Positions 27,851 through 36,821 of a stretch of DNA of 64,000 nucleotides are shown piece by piece. The notes under the pieces were generated by a model. That model made no database searches. It was given only the letters and a program-made list of their open reading frames with translations, and was not told where the DNA came from. This DNA comes from Caldimonas brevitalea. Its GTDB lineage: Bacteria; Pseudomonadota; Gammaproteobacteria; Burkholderiales; Burkholderiaceae_C. The stretch spans positions 4,526,001 through 4,590,000 of the forward strand of contig NZ_CP011371.1 in the NCBI RefSeq assembly GCF_001017435.1, read 5' to 3'. The position numbers and the translations under genes are program-made. Position 1 is the first letter of the stretch. Each line of letters opens with the position of its first letter.

Positions 27851-28975
27851 ATGGTTCGACCCCCTCGAGGTGTATTGCGCGGGAGCCGCCGGGCCCTCGC
27901 GGCGGCCTTCGCCCTGCTGTTGTGGGCCGGTGCGGCCGGCGCCCAGGCCTTGAAACCGGTCACGGTGGCCAAAGGCTTGCAGCATCCCTGGAGCCTGGCC
28001 TTTCTGCCCGACGGTCGCATGCTGGTGACCGAGCGCCCGGGGCGGTTGCGTGTCGTGTCGGCGCAAGGCGCGCTGAGCCGGCCGCTGCAAGGCGTGCCGG
28101 CCGTCGACCACCGCGGCCAGGGCGGGTTGCTCGACGTCGCCGTCGATCCGCAGTTCAAGGACAACGGCTGGATCTACCTCAGCTACGCCGAAGCCGGCGA
28201 TGGCGGCAATGCGACCGCCGTGGCGCGTGCCAAGCTGCAGGGCGAACGTCTCACCGACCTGGCGGTGATCTTCCGGCAGACACCCCGCTACGACGGCGGC
28301 AACCACTTCGGCTCGCGGCTGGTGTTCGCCCGCGACGGGCGGCTGTTCATCACGCTGGGCGACCGCTTCAGCCTGCGTGACCAGGCCCAGGCCCTCGACA
28401 ACCATCTCGGCAAGATCGTGCGCATCGAGCCCGACGGCAAGGTGCCGGCCGACAACCCGCTGGCGCGCCGCGCCGGCGCCAAGCCCGAAATCTGGAGCTA
28501 CGGCCACCGCAACGTGCAAGGCGCGGTGCTGCACCCGACCACCGGCGAGCTGTGGACGCACGAGCATGGGCCGCAAGGCGGCGACGAGGTCAACATCGCC
28601 GAGGCGGGCAAGAACTACGGCTGGCCGGTCATCACCTACGGTCGTGAGTACGGCACCGGCTTCAAGATCGGCGAGGGCGACGCCAAGCCCGGCATGGAGC
28701 AGCCGCTGATCCATTGGACACCGTCGATCGCACCCAGCGGCATGGCGTTTGTGACCAGCGACCGCTACCCGGGCTGGCAAGGCAGCCTGTTCGTCGGGGC
28801 GCTGCGCAACCAGGCCTTGCTGCGCCTGGAACTCGACGGGCGCAAGGTGGTGCGGCAGGAGCGGCTGCTGCAGACGCTGAACGAACGCATCCGCGACGTG
28901 CGCCAGGGGCCCGACGGCTGGCTCTACGTGCTCACCGACAGCGAAGACGGCAAGGTGCTGCGGCTGCAACGCTGA
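27851..28975 (+). CDS. PQQ-dependent sugar dehydrogenase-like protein (tandem copy 2)
   Basis: A 374-residue GSDH-family beta-propeller with a normal Sec signal peptide (hydrophobic [19 protein letters not shown], cleavage near residue 34) and neither lipobox nor proline-rich linker. It repeats all propeller motifs of the preceding gene: [56 protein letters not shown] and a near-identical C-terminus ([20 protein letters not shown]). This indicates a tandem duplication followed by divergence in targeting: lipoprotein versus soluble periplasmic. Confidence 0.92.
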   Translation: MVRPPRGVLRGSRRALAAAFALLLWAGAAGAQALKPVTVAKGLQHPWSLAFLPDGRMLVTERPGRLRVVSAQGALSRPLQGVPAVDHRGQGGLLDVAVDPQFKDNGWIYLSYAEAGDGGNATAVARAKLQGERLTDLAVIFRQTPRYDGGNHFGSRLVFARDGRLFITLGDRFSLRDQAQALDNHLGKIVRIEPDGKVPADNPLARRAGAKPEIWSYGHRNVQGAVLHPTTGELWTHEHGPQGGDEVNIAEAGKNYGWPVITYGREYGTGFKIGEGDAKPGMEQPLIHWTPSIAPSGMAFVTSDRYPGWQGSLFVGALRNQALLRLELDGRKVVRQERLLQTLNERIRDVRQGPDGWLYVLTDSEDGKVLRLQR

Positions 28976-29091
28976 CCGGCGCGGCCCGGCGACGCGCAGG
29001 CGCCCGACCGTCAGGCGCGTCGTGCTGCGGCGCAACAAGGCCTTTCCGGGTCGCCACAGCGGGGGCCCTCCGCCCTCTCTACAATCACGGG

Positions 29092-29946
29092 GTGCACACC
29101 CTCAACGCCGACCTCCATTGCCATTCCAGCGTCTCCGACGGCACTCTCAGCCCGGAAGACGTGGCCGCCCGCGCCAAGGCGAACGGCGTGCAGCTGTGGG
29201 CGCTCACCGACCACGACGAAGTCAGCGGCCAACAGCGGGCGCGCGCCGCGGCCGCCGCGCTGCAACTGCCCTACCTGACCGGCACCGAAGTGTCGGTGAC
29301 CTTTGCAGGTGAAACCGTCCACATCGTCGGCCTCGGCTTCGACGCCGACGACAGCGCCCTGACCGAAGGGCTGCGGCGCACCCGCGGCGGCCGCGAGCTG
29401 CGGGCACGCGAAATGGCCGCAGGCCTGGCGCGCGTGGGCATCCAGGGCAGCTACGAGGGCGCGCTCAAATACGTCGGCAACCCAGAGCTGATCTCGCGCA
29501 CGCATTTCGCGCGCCATCTGGTCGAGACCGGCGTGTGCCGCGACACGCAAGAGGTGTTCCGCAAATACCTGACCGAGGGCAAGCCCGGCTATGTCGAGCA
29601 CCGCTGGGCCACGTTGCCCGATGCGGTGGGCTGGATCACCGGCGCCGGCGGGATCGCCGTGGTGGCCCACCCCGGCCGCTACAAGTTCAGCGCGAACGAA
29701 GAGTACGCCCTGTTCTCGCAGTTCAAGGACTTGGGCGGGCGCGGCGTGGAGGTGGTGACCGGCAGTCACACGCCGCACGACTTCGTGAAGTACGCCAAGC
29801 TGGCCCAGGAGTTCGGGCTGCTGGCCTCACGCGGGTCCGATTTCCATTCGCCCACCGAAAGCCACACCGATCTCGGCACCCTGCCACCGCTGCCGGGCGA
29901 GCTGAGCCCGGTGTGGGAAGCGCTGCAAGACAGGGTGTGGCGCTGA
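29092..29946 (+). CDS. PHP-domain phosphoesterase (RNase AM / nucleoside 3',5'-bisphosphatase type)
   Basis: A 284-residue trinuclear-metal PHP phosphatase, like E. coli YciV (RnmA), which removes 5' nucleotides from short RNAs and hydrolyses pAp. Metal ligands are visible: NADLHCHSSVSDGTLSPE (H-x-H), TDHDE, GTEVS, VAHPGRY and the late SRGSDFHSP. The start is GTG 29092, because the first strand and HxH follow at once; a TACAAT box at 29080-29085 leaves only six bases, suggesting a leaderless message. The ORF upstream to 28714 is antisense-like noise within the sugar dehydrogenase. Confidence 0.93.
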   Translation: MHTLNADLHCHSSVSDGTLSPEDVAARAKANGVQLWALTDHDEVSGQQRARAAAAALQLPYLTGTEVSVTFAGETVHIVGLGFDADDSALTEGLRRTRGGRELRAREMAAGLARVGIQGSYEGALKYVGNPELISRTHFARHLVETGVCRDTQEVFRKYLTEGKPGYVEHRWATLPDAVGWITGAGGIAVVAHPGRYKFSANEEYALFSQFKDLGGRGVEVVTGSHTPHDFVKYAKLAQEFGLLASRGSDFHSPTESHTDLGTLPPLPGELSPVWEALQDRVWR

Positions 29947-30021
29947 TGCGCGCGGTCGGGGAGGCGCGGCTCGGCCGCGGTGGCCGGCTTGCCCCCGGCC
30001 CAGCGGGCACCTGACCCGATC

Positions 30022-30951
30022 ATGACCCGACAGCAGCACCCTGCGCTCGGGATCTCGTTGATCCTGCTGATGGCGGCGTGTTTCGCGACGCTGGACACGA
30101 CCGTGAAATACGTCGGCGCCGCCCTGCCGGTGCTGGTGCTGCTGTGGTCGCGCTACTTGTTCCAAGCCATCGTGATGGCCGGCTGGCTCGCACGCCGCGG
30201 CAAGGCGGCATTCCGCGTCGCGCGCCCCGGCTTCCAGCTGCTGCGCGGCGCGCTGCTGCTGTCGACCAGCTGCATGTCGTTCTTCGGTCTCCAGTACATG
30301 CCGGTGGCCGAGTTCACCGCGGTCGCGATGCTGACGCCGGTGGTCGTCACGGTACTCGCCGCGACGGTGCTGCACGAGCGCGTCTCGCTGCTGCGCTGGG
30401 CGCTGGTCGGCATCGGGCTGCTCGGCGCCTTGTTGGTGGTGCGGCCGGGAGGTGCGGTGTTCGGCTGGCCGGTGGTGTTTCCGCTCGGCCTCACGCTCGC
30501 CTACGGCGTGTTCCAGGTGCTGACGAGCCGGCTGTCGTCGCTCGAAGACCCCTACACCACGCACTTCTATACCGGTCTGGTCGGCGCCGTTGTGGTCAGC
30601 CTGGGCGCGTGGTGGAGCCCCGTCGCGGTGGTCGACGTGCTGGTCGCGGCCAGCCCCGCGCAATGGGGCCTGCTGTGCCTGATCGGCGCGATGGGAACCA
30701 TCGGCCACCTGTGTCTGATCCTGGCACTGGGCACCGCACCTGCTTCGACGCTGATGCCCTTCAGCTACAGCGCCCTGCTGTTCGCCACCCTGGGCGGCAT
30801 GCTGGTGTTCGGCCATCTGCCCGATCGCTGGGCGCTCACCGGCATGCTGGTCATCGCGGCCGCGGGCGCCGCCTCGGTGTGGCTCAACATGCGCGAGGTG
30901 CAACGCCGGCATCCGGTGCCGACGGTGGCGCTGGACACGGTGGGCGACTGA
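30022..30951 (+). CDS. EamA/DMT-superfamily transporter
   Basis: A 309-residue inner-membrane protein with about ten helices in two EamA repeats. The first repeat contains the family's PVAEFTAVAMLTPVVVTVLA region, and the second ends with HLPDRWALTGMLVIAAAG. The substrate is unknown. ATG 30022 (MTRQQHPALG) places the first helix correctly; an in-frame upstream start at 29980 is less likely. It lies 75 bp after the PHP gene and 26 bp before the YciO gene on the same strand, so the three may be co-transcribed. Confidence 0.92.
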   Translation: MTRQQHPALGISLILLMAACFATLDTTVKYVGAALPVLVLLWSRYLFQAIVMAGWLARRGKAAFRVARPGFQLLRGALLLSTSCMSFFGLQYMPVAEFTAVAMLTPVVVTVLAATVLHERVSLLRWALVGIGLLGALLVVRPGGAVFGWPVVFPLGLTLAYGVFQVLTSRLSSLEDPYTTHFYTGLVGAVVVSLGAWWSPVAVVDVLVAASPAQWGLLCLIGAMGTIGHLCLILALGTAPASTLMPFSYSALLFATLGGMLVFGHLPDRWALTGMLVIAAAGAASVWLNMREVQRRHPVPTVALDTVGD

Positions 30952-30977
30952 CCCATACAAAACATCACGACAACACC

Positions 30978-31604
30978 ATGGCCCAGTACTTCGAAGTCCA
31001 TCCCGACAACCCGCAGCCGCGGCTGCTGAAGCAGGCCGCGCAGATCCTCCATGCCGGCGGCATCGCCGCGGTGCCGACCGACTCCAGTTATGCGCTGGTG
31101 TGCCACCTGGACGACAAGAACGCCGCCGAAAACCTGCGCCGCATCCGCGGTGTCGACGACAAGCACCACCTGACGCTGCTGTGCCGCGACCTGTCGGAGC
31201 TGGCCAGCTACGCCAAGGTGGACAACCGGCAATACCGCCTGCTGAAGCTCGGCACGCCCGGGCCCTACACCTTCATCCTCGAGGCCACCAAGGAAGTGCC
31301 GCGCCGGGTGTCGCACCCGTCGCGCCGCACCATCGGCCTGCGGGTGCCCGAGCACGGTGTGGCGCAGGAGCTGCTCGCGGTGCTCGGCCAGCCGCTGCTG
31401 GCGACGACGCTGATCCCGCCGGGCGAGAGTGAACCCTTGAACGATGCACAGGAGATCCGCGAGCGCTTCGAGCGGCAGATCCAGGCCGTGGTGGACGCTG
31501 GCGCCTGTCCGATGGAGCCGACCACCGTGATCGACCTGAGCGGCGACGAGCCGACCGTGGTGCGACACGGGCGGGGGCGGTTGGAAGCGTTGGGGCTGGG
31601 CTGA
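30978..31604 (+). CDS. Sua5/YciO/YrdC-family protein (YciO type)
   Basis: A 208-residue protein of the YrdC fold, related to L-threonylcarbamoyladenylate synthase of the tRNA t6A pathway. Visible blocks are IAAVPTDSSYALVCHLDDK near residue 28, DKHHLTLLCRDLSEL, and the LGTPGPYTFILEATKEVPRR segment. Length and lack of the C-terminal Sua5 domain place it with YciO, whose exact role differs from TsaC and is less certain. It ends convergent with the glutaredoxin gene, 22 bp away. Confidence 0.9.
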   Translation: MAQYFEVHPDNPQPRLLKQAAQILHAGGIAAVPTDSSYALVCHLDDKNAAENLRRIRGVDDKHHLTLLCRDLSELASYAKVDNRQYRLLKLGTPGPYTFILEATKEVPRRVSHPSRRTIGLRVPEHGVAQELLAVLGQPLLATTLIPPGESEPLNDAQEIRERFERQIQAVVDAGACPMEPTTVIDLSGDEPTVVRHGRGRLEALGLG

Positions 31605-31626
31605 GGCCGGCAGCCGGCAGCCTCGC

Positions 31627-31980
31627 TCAGCGGGCCACCGCCCGCGCCACGCGTTCGGCGTCGAAGCCGGTCTGGCGCTGCCCCTTGACCACCAAGGTCG
31701 GCACCCCCACGGCCCGCAGCTGCTCGTAGGCCTGCTGGCAGGCCGGGCTGACGCTGATGTTGCACTCGGTGTAAGGGACATCGCGTTGTGTCATCCAGCG
31801 CCGCGCCTGGGCGCAATACGGACACTCGGTGGTGGTGTACATCACGATGTCGCCCGGGCGCGCCTGCTGCGTGAGCACCTGCACCGTCGCGCGCTCCTGC
31901 CAGTGCTGCGCCAGCCCCACCGCGGCGAGCACCAGTGCGGCGAACAGCCCCAGGCTGGCGAAGCGACGCATCCGGCCCAC
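31627..31980 (-). CDS. Membrane-anchored glutaredoxin-like protein
   Basis: A 117-residue protein with one N-terminal hydrophobic helix (about residues 8-24, probably an uncleaved anchor or signal) and a glutaredoxin/thioredoxin domain. The redox motif is CPYC in MYTTTECPYCAQARRW, and the cis-proline occurs in GVPTLVV. It is likely a thiol-disulfide oxidoreductase facing the periplasm. It is the last gene of the plsY-ridA-grx run, 11 bp after ridA. Confidence 0.87.
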   Translation of the reverse strand: MGRMRRFASLGLFAALVLAAVGLAQHWQERATVQVLTQQARPGDIVMYTTTECPYCAQARRWMTQRDVPYTECNISVSPACQQAYEQLRAVGVPTLVVKGQRQTGFDAERVARAVAR

Positions 31981-31991
31981 GGCAGCCCGCC

Positions 31992-32351
31992 TCAGGCTCG
32001 CGGCTGCGGCAACGCCGCCGTGACCACGATCTCGATCTTCCAGCCCGGCCGAGCCAGGGCCGCCTGCACGGTGGCCCGCGGCGGCGCGTGGCCGGCCGGT
32101 ACCCAGGCGTCCCAGACCTCGTTCATGCCGTCGAAGTCGGCCAGGTCGGGCAAGAAGATCTGCGCCATCAGCAGATGGCGCTTGTCGGTGCCGGCCTCGG
32201 CCAGCAGCCGGTCGACCATCGCCAGCACCTCGCGTGTCTGCCCGCGGATGTCGAGTGTGGCGTCGTCCGGCACCTGGCCTGCGAGATAGACGGTGCCGTT
32301 GTGGACCGCCATCTCGGACAAGCGAGGCCCGACGTGGAATCTGTGAACCAT
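31992..32351 (-). CDS. RidA/YjgF-family protein
   Basis: A 119-residue trimeric Rid-family protein. RidA enzymes hydrolyse reactive enamine/imine intermediates formed by PLP enzymes. The C-terminal block PPRATVQAALARPGWKIEIVVTAA carries the conserved Arg (about residue 94) typical of active members; the terminal Glu is within WKIEI. It starts one base after the plsY stop and is surely co-transcribed. Confidence 0.92.
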   Translation of the reverse strand: MVHRFHVGPRLSEMAVHNGTVYLAGQVPDDATLDIRGQTREVLAMVDRLLAEAGTDKRHLLMAQIFLPDLADFDGMNEVWDAWVPAGHAPPRATVQAALARPGWKIEIVVTAALPQPRA

Positions 32352-32352
32352 C

Positions 32353-33048
32353 TCAGCGACCTTTGCGTGTATGGGACTTGGCGTGGGGTTTCGCGTGAGG
32401 GTGGACGGCCGTCGACGCAGCCGCTGCGGCGGGCGCCGCGGCCTTCTGGCCGATCTTGCTTTCCTTGCCTTCGATCAGCTTGCGAATGTTGGCGGCGTGG
32501 CGCCAGACCAGCAGCATGCTCATCACGATCACGGCGCCCAGCACCGGGCCAGCGCCCCAACCGAGCAATTGGAAGAACGGCGCGAACACCGCGGCCACCA
32601 GCGACGCGAGCGACGAATAGCGGAAGAACACCGCGATGATGACCCAGGTGGCCAAGGTCCCCAGGCCCAGCCAGGGGTCGAGCCCCAGCAGCACACCGGC
32701 GGCGGTCGCCACGCCCTTGCCCCCCTGGAAGCGGAAAAAGACGGGAAACAAATGACCGACGAAGGCCGCCAGCCCGACCAGGGCGGCGCCGCCCTCGCCG
32801 ATGCCGAGCGGGCCGCCGTAGTGCACGGCCCACAGCGTCGGCAGATAGCCCTTCACCGCGTCGAGCAGCAGCGTCAGCAGCGCCGCAACCTTGTTGCCCG
32901 AGCGCAGCACGTTGGTGGCGCCGGGGTTGTTCGAGCCGTAGGTGCGCGGGTCGCGCAGCCCCATCAGGCGGCTGACGATCACCGCAAATGACAGCGACCC
33001 GATCAGATAGGCGACCAGGGTCGCCAGGACGATGTTGAAGCTCTGCAT
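32353..33048 (-). CDS. plsY: Glycerol-3-phosphate acyltransferase PlsY with a basic C-terminal tail
   Basis: A 231-residue inner-membrane enzyme that transfers acyl groups from acyl-phosphate to glycerol-3-phosphate, the first step of phospholipid synthesis. Motifs: [44 protein letters not shown]. About 30 residues beyond the usual end form an Ala/Pro/His/Lys-rich tail ([14 protein letters not shown] then [16 protein letters not shown]), absent in most PlsY. ATG 33048 is chosen by family start. The frame upstream to 34878 is antisense to the Gly-rich gene. It heads plsY-ridA-grx. Confidence 0.95.
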   Translation of the reverse strand: MQSFNIVLATLVAYLIGSLSFAVIVSRLMGLRDPRTYGSNNPGATNVLRSGNKVAALLTLLLDAVKGYLPTLWAVHYGGPLGIGEGGAALVGLAAFVGHLFPVFFRFQGGKGVATAAGVLLGLDPWLGLGTLATWVIIAVFFRYSSLASLVAAVFAPFFQLLGWGAGPVLGAVIVMSMLLVWRHAANIRKLIEGKESKIGQKAAAPAAAAASTAVHPHAKPHAKSHTRKGR

Positions 33049-33146
33049 GAAGTTCTGCTGCGCGGTAAGCCTTGAAAAACGCGACCCACATTGTGCACTC
33101 CGGGCGGCACGAGGCCAGCCTTCGTGGCGGGCCGCGAACCGCCGAT

Positions 33147-33162
33147 AGGAACATCCCTTGCT
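33147..33162 (+). promoter_or_regulatory. Sigma-54 promoter of the Gly-rich gene
   Basis: AGGAACATCCCTTGCT matches the -24/-12 form GG[CA]AC-N5-TTGC[AT], with GG at 33148-33149 and GC at 33160-33161. Start of transcription would be near 33173, leaving a leader of about 170 bases before ATG 33342. It has the same GGAAC-N5-TTGCT form as the hemerythrin promoter. Confidence 0.6.
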
Positions 33163-33341
33163 CGAAACGCTTACTGCGTGCGGGCATCTCTTACACACGT
33201 CCCGCGGCCGCCGTTGCCCCCTGGCCTTGGTAAAGCCTACACGCGCTTGTAGAAGCGCCTGCGGCCACGGTCGGCCGCCACGGCTCAGATTCCTCCCGCG
33301 GGCAGCAGGAGCCATCACCCACAACTGTGAAAGGAACCGTG

Positions 33342-34805
33342 ATGTATCAGCGCAACTATGGAGATCAGCGACGCCCCGAAAGCGGTGACGACGAATACCG
33401 CGCGCGCGGCGAGGAGCGTTATGGCGGCAGCGATCGCTGGCAGGACCGGGGGTCCGGCCAGGGGCGCGCCGGGGGTCGGGACTACGAGACGGCCCGCAGC
33501 GGCGAATACGGCGGCGGCTCGGACTTCCAGGGCGGCAGCGACTACGGCGCCGGCAGCAGTGGTTCGATGGGCGACTACTACACGGGTGGCCAGCGCGGCA
33601 GCCAATACAGCCGCGGCGGATTCGGCGGCAGCTACGGCGCACAGTCCGCGCACGGCGGCTCGCAAGGCTGGGAGGGCTCGCGCGGCGGCCAGTACGAAGG
33701 TGGCGGGCAATACGGTGGCGGGCAATACGGTGGTGGCCAGTACGGCGGGGGCCAGTACGGTGGTGGGCGTTATGGCGGCGGAGCCTCCGGCATGGGCCAG
33801 GACCCGCGCCAGGGCGGCTCGTACGGCGGCTACGGCCAGGGCGACGACCAACGCTACGGCGGCCAGTACGGCCAGGGCCACGAACAGCAGCGCTATGGCC
33901 AAGGGTCCGAACAACGCTATGGCGGGCAATATGGCCAACAAGGCAGTCAGCAAGGCGGCCGCTACACCGGCCAACAAGGCAGCGACCAACGTTATGCGGG
34001 CCAGTACGGCGGCCAGCAAGGGGAGTCGCAACGCTACGGCCAACAAGGCGGCGGCGGGCAACAGCAGCACAGCGGCCCCTATGGCTCGCACGAGGGCGGC
34101 GGTTATGCCAGCATGTATGGCGGCTATGGCGGCGGCAGCAGCGGTGCCGGTTATGGCGGCGGATATGCCGGACAGGGCGGCTACGGTGGCGGCGGCTACG
34201 GCGGCCAGTCGTACGACGAAAGCTCGCGCGGCACCTATGGGCGCAACTACGGCGGGGCCGGCGACCACGAGGGCTACAGCTACCAGGGCCAACGCCATCT
34301 CGACCCCGATTACCACCAATGGCGCACCGAGCAGATGCGCAACCTCGACGAGGACTACCACCACTGGCGACAGGAGCGGTACAAGAAGTTCTCCGAAGAG
34401 TTCGGCCAGTGGCGCCAGACCCGCCAGCAGTCGGGCCGCAGCGGGCAAGGCGGCGCGGCCCAGAGCGGCAGCGGCCTCGGCAGCGAGACACAAAGCGGCT
34501 CCGGCAACAACCTCGGCTTCTCGAGCGGCGTGAGCGGCTCGGGCTCGACCAGCACCGGACTGACCGCGGGCAACGGCGGCTCGCTGGGCAACCGTGGTTC
34601 GAGCGGTGACACGTCGGGCCTGGGTGCCTTGTCGGGCACCGCCAACAGCGGCAGCGGTGCGGGCTCGACCGGCGCGACCGCGGGCAGCGGCGGCGTGTCG
34701 GCCAGCAGCGGATCGGCAGCGGGCGACGACCCGGCCACCCGCGCCAGCGGCAGTCCCAACGTCGCGTCGTCGTCGGGCAGTTCTTCGTCGTCGAAGAGCA
34801 AGTGA
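33342..34805 (+). CDS. Gly/Tyr/Gln-rich low-complexity protein with a DxDYxxWRxE motif domain
   Basis: A 487-residue hydrophilic protein with no signal or membrane segment. Residues 1-318 are a Gly/Tyr/Gln/Ser-rich disordered region with many GGQY, RYGGQ and GGYG repeats, resembling eukaryotic prion-like domains. Residues about 320-359 form a conserved charged motif with two DYxxWRxEQ/ER units ([12 protein letters not shown] and [12 protein letters not shown]) followed by [11 protein letters not shown], seen in stress-associated proteins of Burkholderiales. Residues 360-487 are Ser/Gly-rich and end in Ser/Lys. ATG 33342 has an AAAGGAA site; an in-frame ATG lies 15 bases upstream. The function is unknown. 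A sigma-54 promoter candidate lies upstream. Confidence 0.85.
   Translation: MYQRNYGDQRRPESGDDEYRARGEERYGGSDRWQDRGSGQGRAGGRDYETARSGEYGGGSDFQGGSDYGAGSSGSMGDYYTGGQRGSQYSRGGFGGSYGAQSAHGGSQGWEGSRGGQYEGGGQYGGGQYGGGQYGGGQYGGGRYGGGASGMGQDPRQGGSYGGYGQGDDQRYGGQYGQGHEQQRYGQGSEQRYGGQYGQQGSQQGGRYTGQQGSDQRYAGQYGGQQGESQRYGQQGGGGQQQHSGPYGSHEGGGYASMYGGYGGGSSGAGYGGGYAGQGGYGGGGYGGQSYDESSRGTYGRNYGGAGDHEGYSYQGQRHLDPDYHQWRTEQMRNLDEDYHHWRQERYKKFSEEFGQWRQTRQQSGRSGQGGAAQSGSGLGSETQSGSGNNLGFSSGVSGSGSTSTGLTAGNGGSLGNRGSSGDTSGLGALSGTANSGSGAGSTGATAGSGGVSASSGSAAGDDPATRASGSPNVASSSGSSSSSKSK
33700..33774 (+). repeat. Five tandem 15-bp units encoding [10 protein letters not shown]
   Basis: Five consecutive 15-bp units (for example GGTGGCGGGCAATAC) encode GGGQY four times and GGGRY once within the low-complexity gene. 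The first two are identical at the DNA level, indicating recent slippage or duplication, so copy number may vary between strains. Confidence 0.85.
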
Positions 34806-34879
34806 CCGTGCCAGCCTGAGGTGGGTCGCAACGGCGACGGTCTTCCGCCCGCCGTTGCAGCCCCTCCCCCAAAAACAAG

Positions 34880-34896
34880 CGCCGGCAGTGCCGGCG
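34880..34896. terminator. Bidirectional hairpin terminator between Gly-rich gene and rpoN
   Basis: CGCCGG-CAGTG-CCGGCG stem-loop lies between the convergent genes. On the minus strand it is followed by CTTGTTTTTG (good U-tract, serves rpoN); on the plus strand it is followed by a shorter TTTG. It is 49 bases past the rpoN stop. Confidence 0.7.
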
Positions 34897-34944
34897 TTTG
34901 CGTTGGTACGGGCAACAGCAGCGCCTTGGCGGTGCGGCTTTACC

Positions 34945-36381
34945 TCAGACGTGCTTGCGGCGCTTCTCGACCGACGGCAAACGCATCATCTGGCGGTACT
35001 TGGTGACGGTGCGTCGGGCCACGCTCAGCCCCTGTCGCGCGAGTTGGCGGGCGATCTGGGCATCGGACAAGGGGTCGGAGGCGTCCTCGGCCTCGATCAT
35101 GTCCTTGATCACACCGCGGATCGCCGTCGCCGAGCACGAGCCGCCGCTGACGGTGGGCAAGGCGCGCGAGAAGAAATACTTCAACTCGAACACACCCAGC
35201 GGGGTGGCCATGTACTTGTTGTTGGTGACGCGAGAGACGGTCGACTCGTGCAACCCCAGTTCCTCGGCAATCTCGCGCAGGCCCAGCGGCTTCATCGCCA
35301 GCGCGCCGTATTCGAGGAAGTGACGCTGCCGCTTCACGATCGCCTGGGCCACATGCAAGATGGTGGCGAACCGCTGTTCGACGTTGCGCACCGTCCAGCG
35401 CGCCTCCTGCAGGTGGGCCGCCAGCTCGGAGTGCCCCGAGTCGCGGTGCCGCTGGAACAACTCTGCGTAGACCTGGTTCAAACGCACCTTGGGGATCACG
35501 TCGGGGTTCAGCGTGGCGGTCCACACACCGCGCACCTTGCGCACGATCACGTCGGGCGTCACGAACTGCGTGTTGGACGGGCCGAAGCGCCAGCCGGGCC
35601 GCGGGTCGAGATGGCGGATGCGCTCGCACACCGCCTCCACCTGCGCGACGCTCGCGCTCAGCGCGCGCGCCAACCCGTTGACGTCGCGCGTGGCAAGGCG
35701 GTCGAGGTGCTCCTTGACGATACGCCGGGCCAGTTCTTGTTCCGCCGGCTGCTCGATGTCCTTGAGCTGCAGCAGCAGACACTCGCGCACGTCGCGGGCC
35801 GCGATGCCGCTCGGGTCGAGCGATTGCACCAGCTTCAGCGCGACATTCATCTCGGTTTCGTCCGCCGGCGGCGCGCAACCGGTCAGGCCTTGCAACTCGT
35901 CCAGCGTCAGGCGCAGGTAGCCGTCGTCGTCGAGTGCCTCGATGATGGTGCCGGCGAGGGTGCGGTCGCGCTGCGACAAGGGCATCACGTTGATCTGGCT
36001 GTGCAGGTGCTGGCGCAGCGACACGTCGGCCGCGACCATCTCGACCAGATCGAGTTCACCGTCGCCGCTGCTGCCCCGCGACGAGCCGCCGCCCGGCGAG
36101 CCCCAGCTCTCGCGGTCCCAGGTCTGGTCGGCAGCGGGCGCTGCGACGGGGGTCACGTCGGCCCAGGTCGGCACCGCCTCGGCGGTGGCCGCTTCAGGGG
36201 CCGCAGCGGCGCTCGCGTGGGCGTCGGCGTCTTCCTCAAGGAAGGGGTTGCTGCCGACCGCTTGCTGAACCTCCTGTGCGAAGTCGAGCGACGACAGCTG
36301 GAGCAGGCGAACGGCCTGTTGCAAGCGCGGCGTCAGGGTCTGGTGTTGCCGGTGCTCAAGTCGAATGACCGGTGCGTTCAT
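34945..36381 (-). CDS. rpoN: RNA polymerase sigma-54 factor
   Basis: A 478-residue sigma-54. Region I is the Gln/Leu-rich N-terminus (LTPRLQQAVRLLQLSSLDF), which binds activators. An acidic and Ala-rich region II spans about residues 48-110, then the core-binding and DNA-binding domains, ending with the helix-turn-helix (HESTVSRVTNNKY) and the RpoN box ARRTVTKYR near residue 463. It is not in the usual lptB-rpoN-hpf setting; here it stands alone beside stress genes, so it may be a second rpoN copy. A sigma-54-type promoter lies about 270 bp upstream of the ATG, suggesting autoregulation. Confidence 0.96.
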   Translation of the reverse strand: MNAPVIRLEHRQHQTLTPRLQQAVRLLQLSSLDFAQEVQQAVGSNPFLEEDADAHASAAAAPEAATAEAVPTWADVTPVAAPAADQTWDRESWGSPGGGSSRGSSGDGELDLVEMVAADVSLRQHLHSQINVMPLSQRDRTLAGTIIEALDDDGYLRLTLDELQGLTGCAPPADETEMNVALKLVQSLDPSGIAARDVRECLLLQLKDIEQPAEQELARRIVKEHLDRLATRDVNGLARALSASVAQVEAVCERIRHLDPRPGWRFGPSNTQFVTPDVIVRKVRGVWTATLNPDVIPKVRLNQVYAELFQRHRDSGHSELAAHLQEARWTVRNVEQRFATILHVAQAIVKRQRHFLEYGALAMKPLGLREIAEELGLHESTVSRVTNNKYMATPLGVFELKYFFSRALPTVSGGSCSATAIRGVIKDMIEAEDASDPLSDAQIARQLARQGLSVARRTVTKYRQMMRLPSVEKRRKHV

Positions 36382-36821
36382 GCAGTCCTCCCGATGAAAA
36401 CCCCCACACCCGGCGCCGGCAGGTCAGTGAGGTTGCACATGTGAATGAGCAAGGATGGAAAACGAACCAGGCGTCGTACACGATGCCGCCCCTTCGCTCC
36501 GGCAAGAGCGGGCATGTCAGCGAGGGCGGGAAGGATAGGCACGGACTCTGGATTCTGAAAAACGAAAGCAGATCGGCCAGTGGCCGTTCTCGTCCGGCGT
36601 GATGGGCAGCGTGGAACTGCCTTTCGCTCACGGACGCGTCCTGTTTGAGCAACCCCTATGCCAGTCAATCAGGTCGCAAAGATCGATCGGCAGCAGTCGT
36701 TACCAAAACCCCAGAGCGCTACAAGAAGCGTCTGAAATGCCGCATCGTGAGAAGTGGAGGCCCACATAGCCCTGAAATACGCGAAACACTTGACAGGGCG
36801 TCCAGAACCGGTCCGGTTTGA
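36382..36821. other. 440-bp intergenic region upstream of rpoN
   Basis: No credible gene is seen here; short open frames have no coding character. It contains the sigma-54 promoter at 36648-36663 facing rpoN, an isolated TTGACA (36790-36795) without a matching -10, and a 13-bp palindrome AACCGG-T-CCGGTT (36806-36818) four bases past the GalU-like stop that could be an operator or weak terminator. GC content drops locally compared with the coding parts. Confidence 0.6.
36648..36663 (-). promoter_or_regulatory. Sigma-54 promoter facing rpoN
   Basis: Minus-strand TGGCATAGGGGTTGCT fits TGGCA-N6-TTGC[AT] with -24 GG and -12 GC exactly ten bases apart. Transcription would begin near 36637, about 255 bases before the rpoN ATG. 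No other gene lies between. Confidence 0.55.

Noticed and set aside
24743..29038. 1431-codon open frame on the minus strand opposite recJ and both sugar dehydrogenases
   Set aside because: It is antisense to three well-supported genes, has repetitive shadow composition and no recognisable motif.
33315..34493. 392-codon minus-strand frame with hydrophobic Ala/Leu/Val repeats that looks like a membrane protein
   Set aside because: The hydrophobicity arises from reading Gly/Tyr/Gln repeats backwards; the plus-strand frame has the conserved DYxxWRxE block and a ribosome site.
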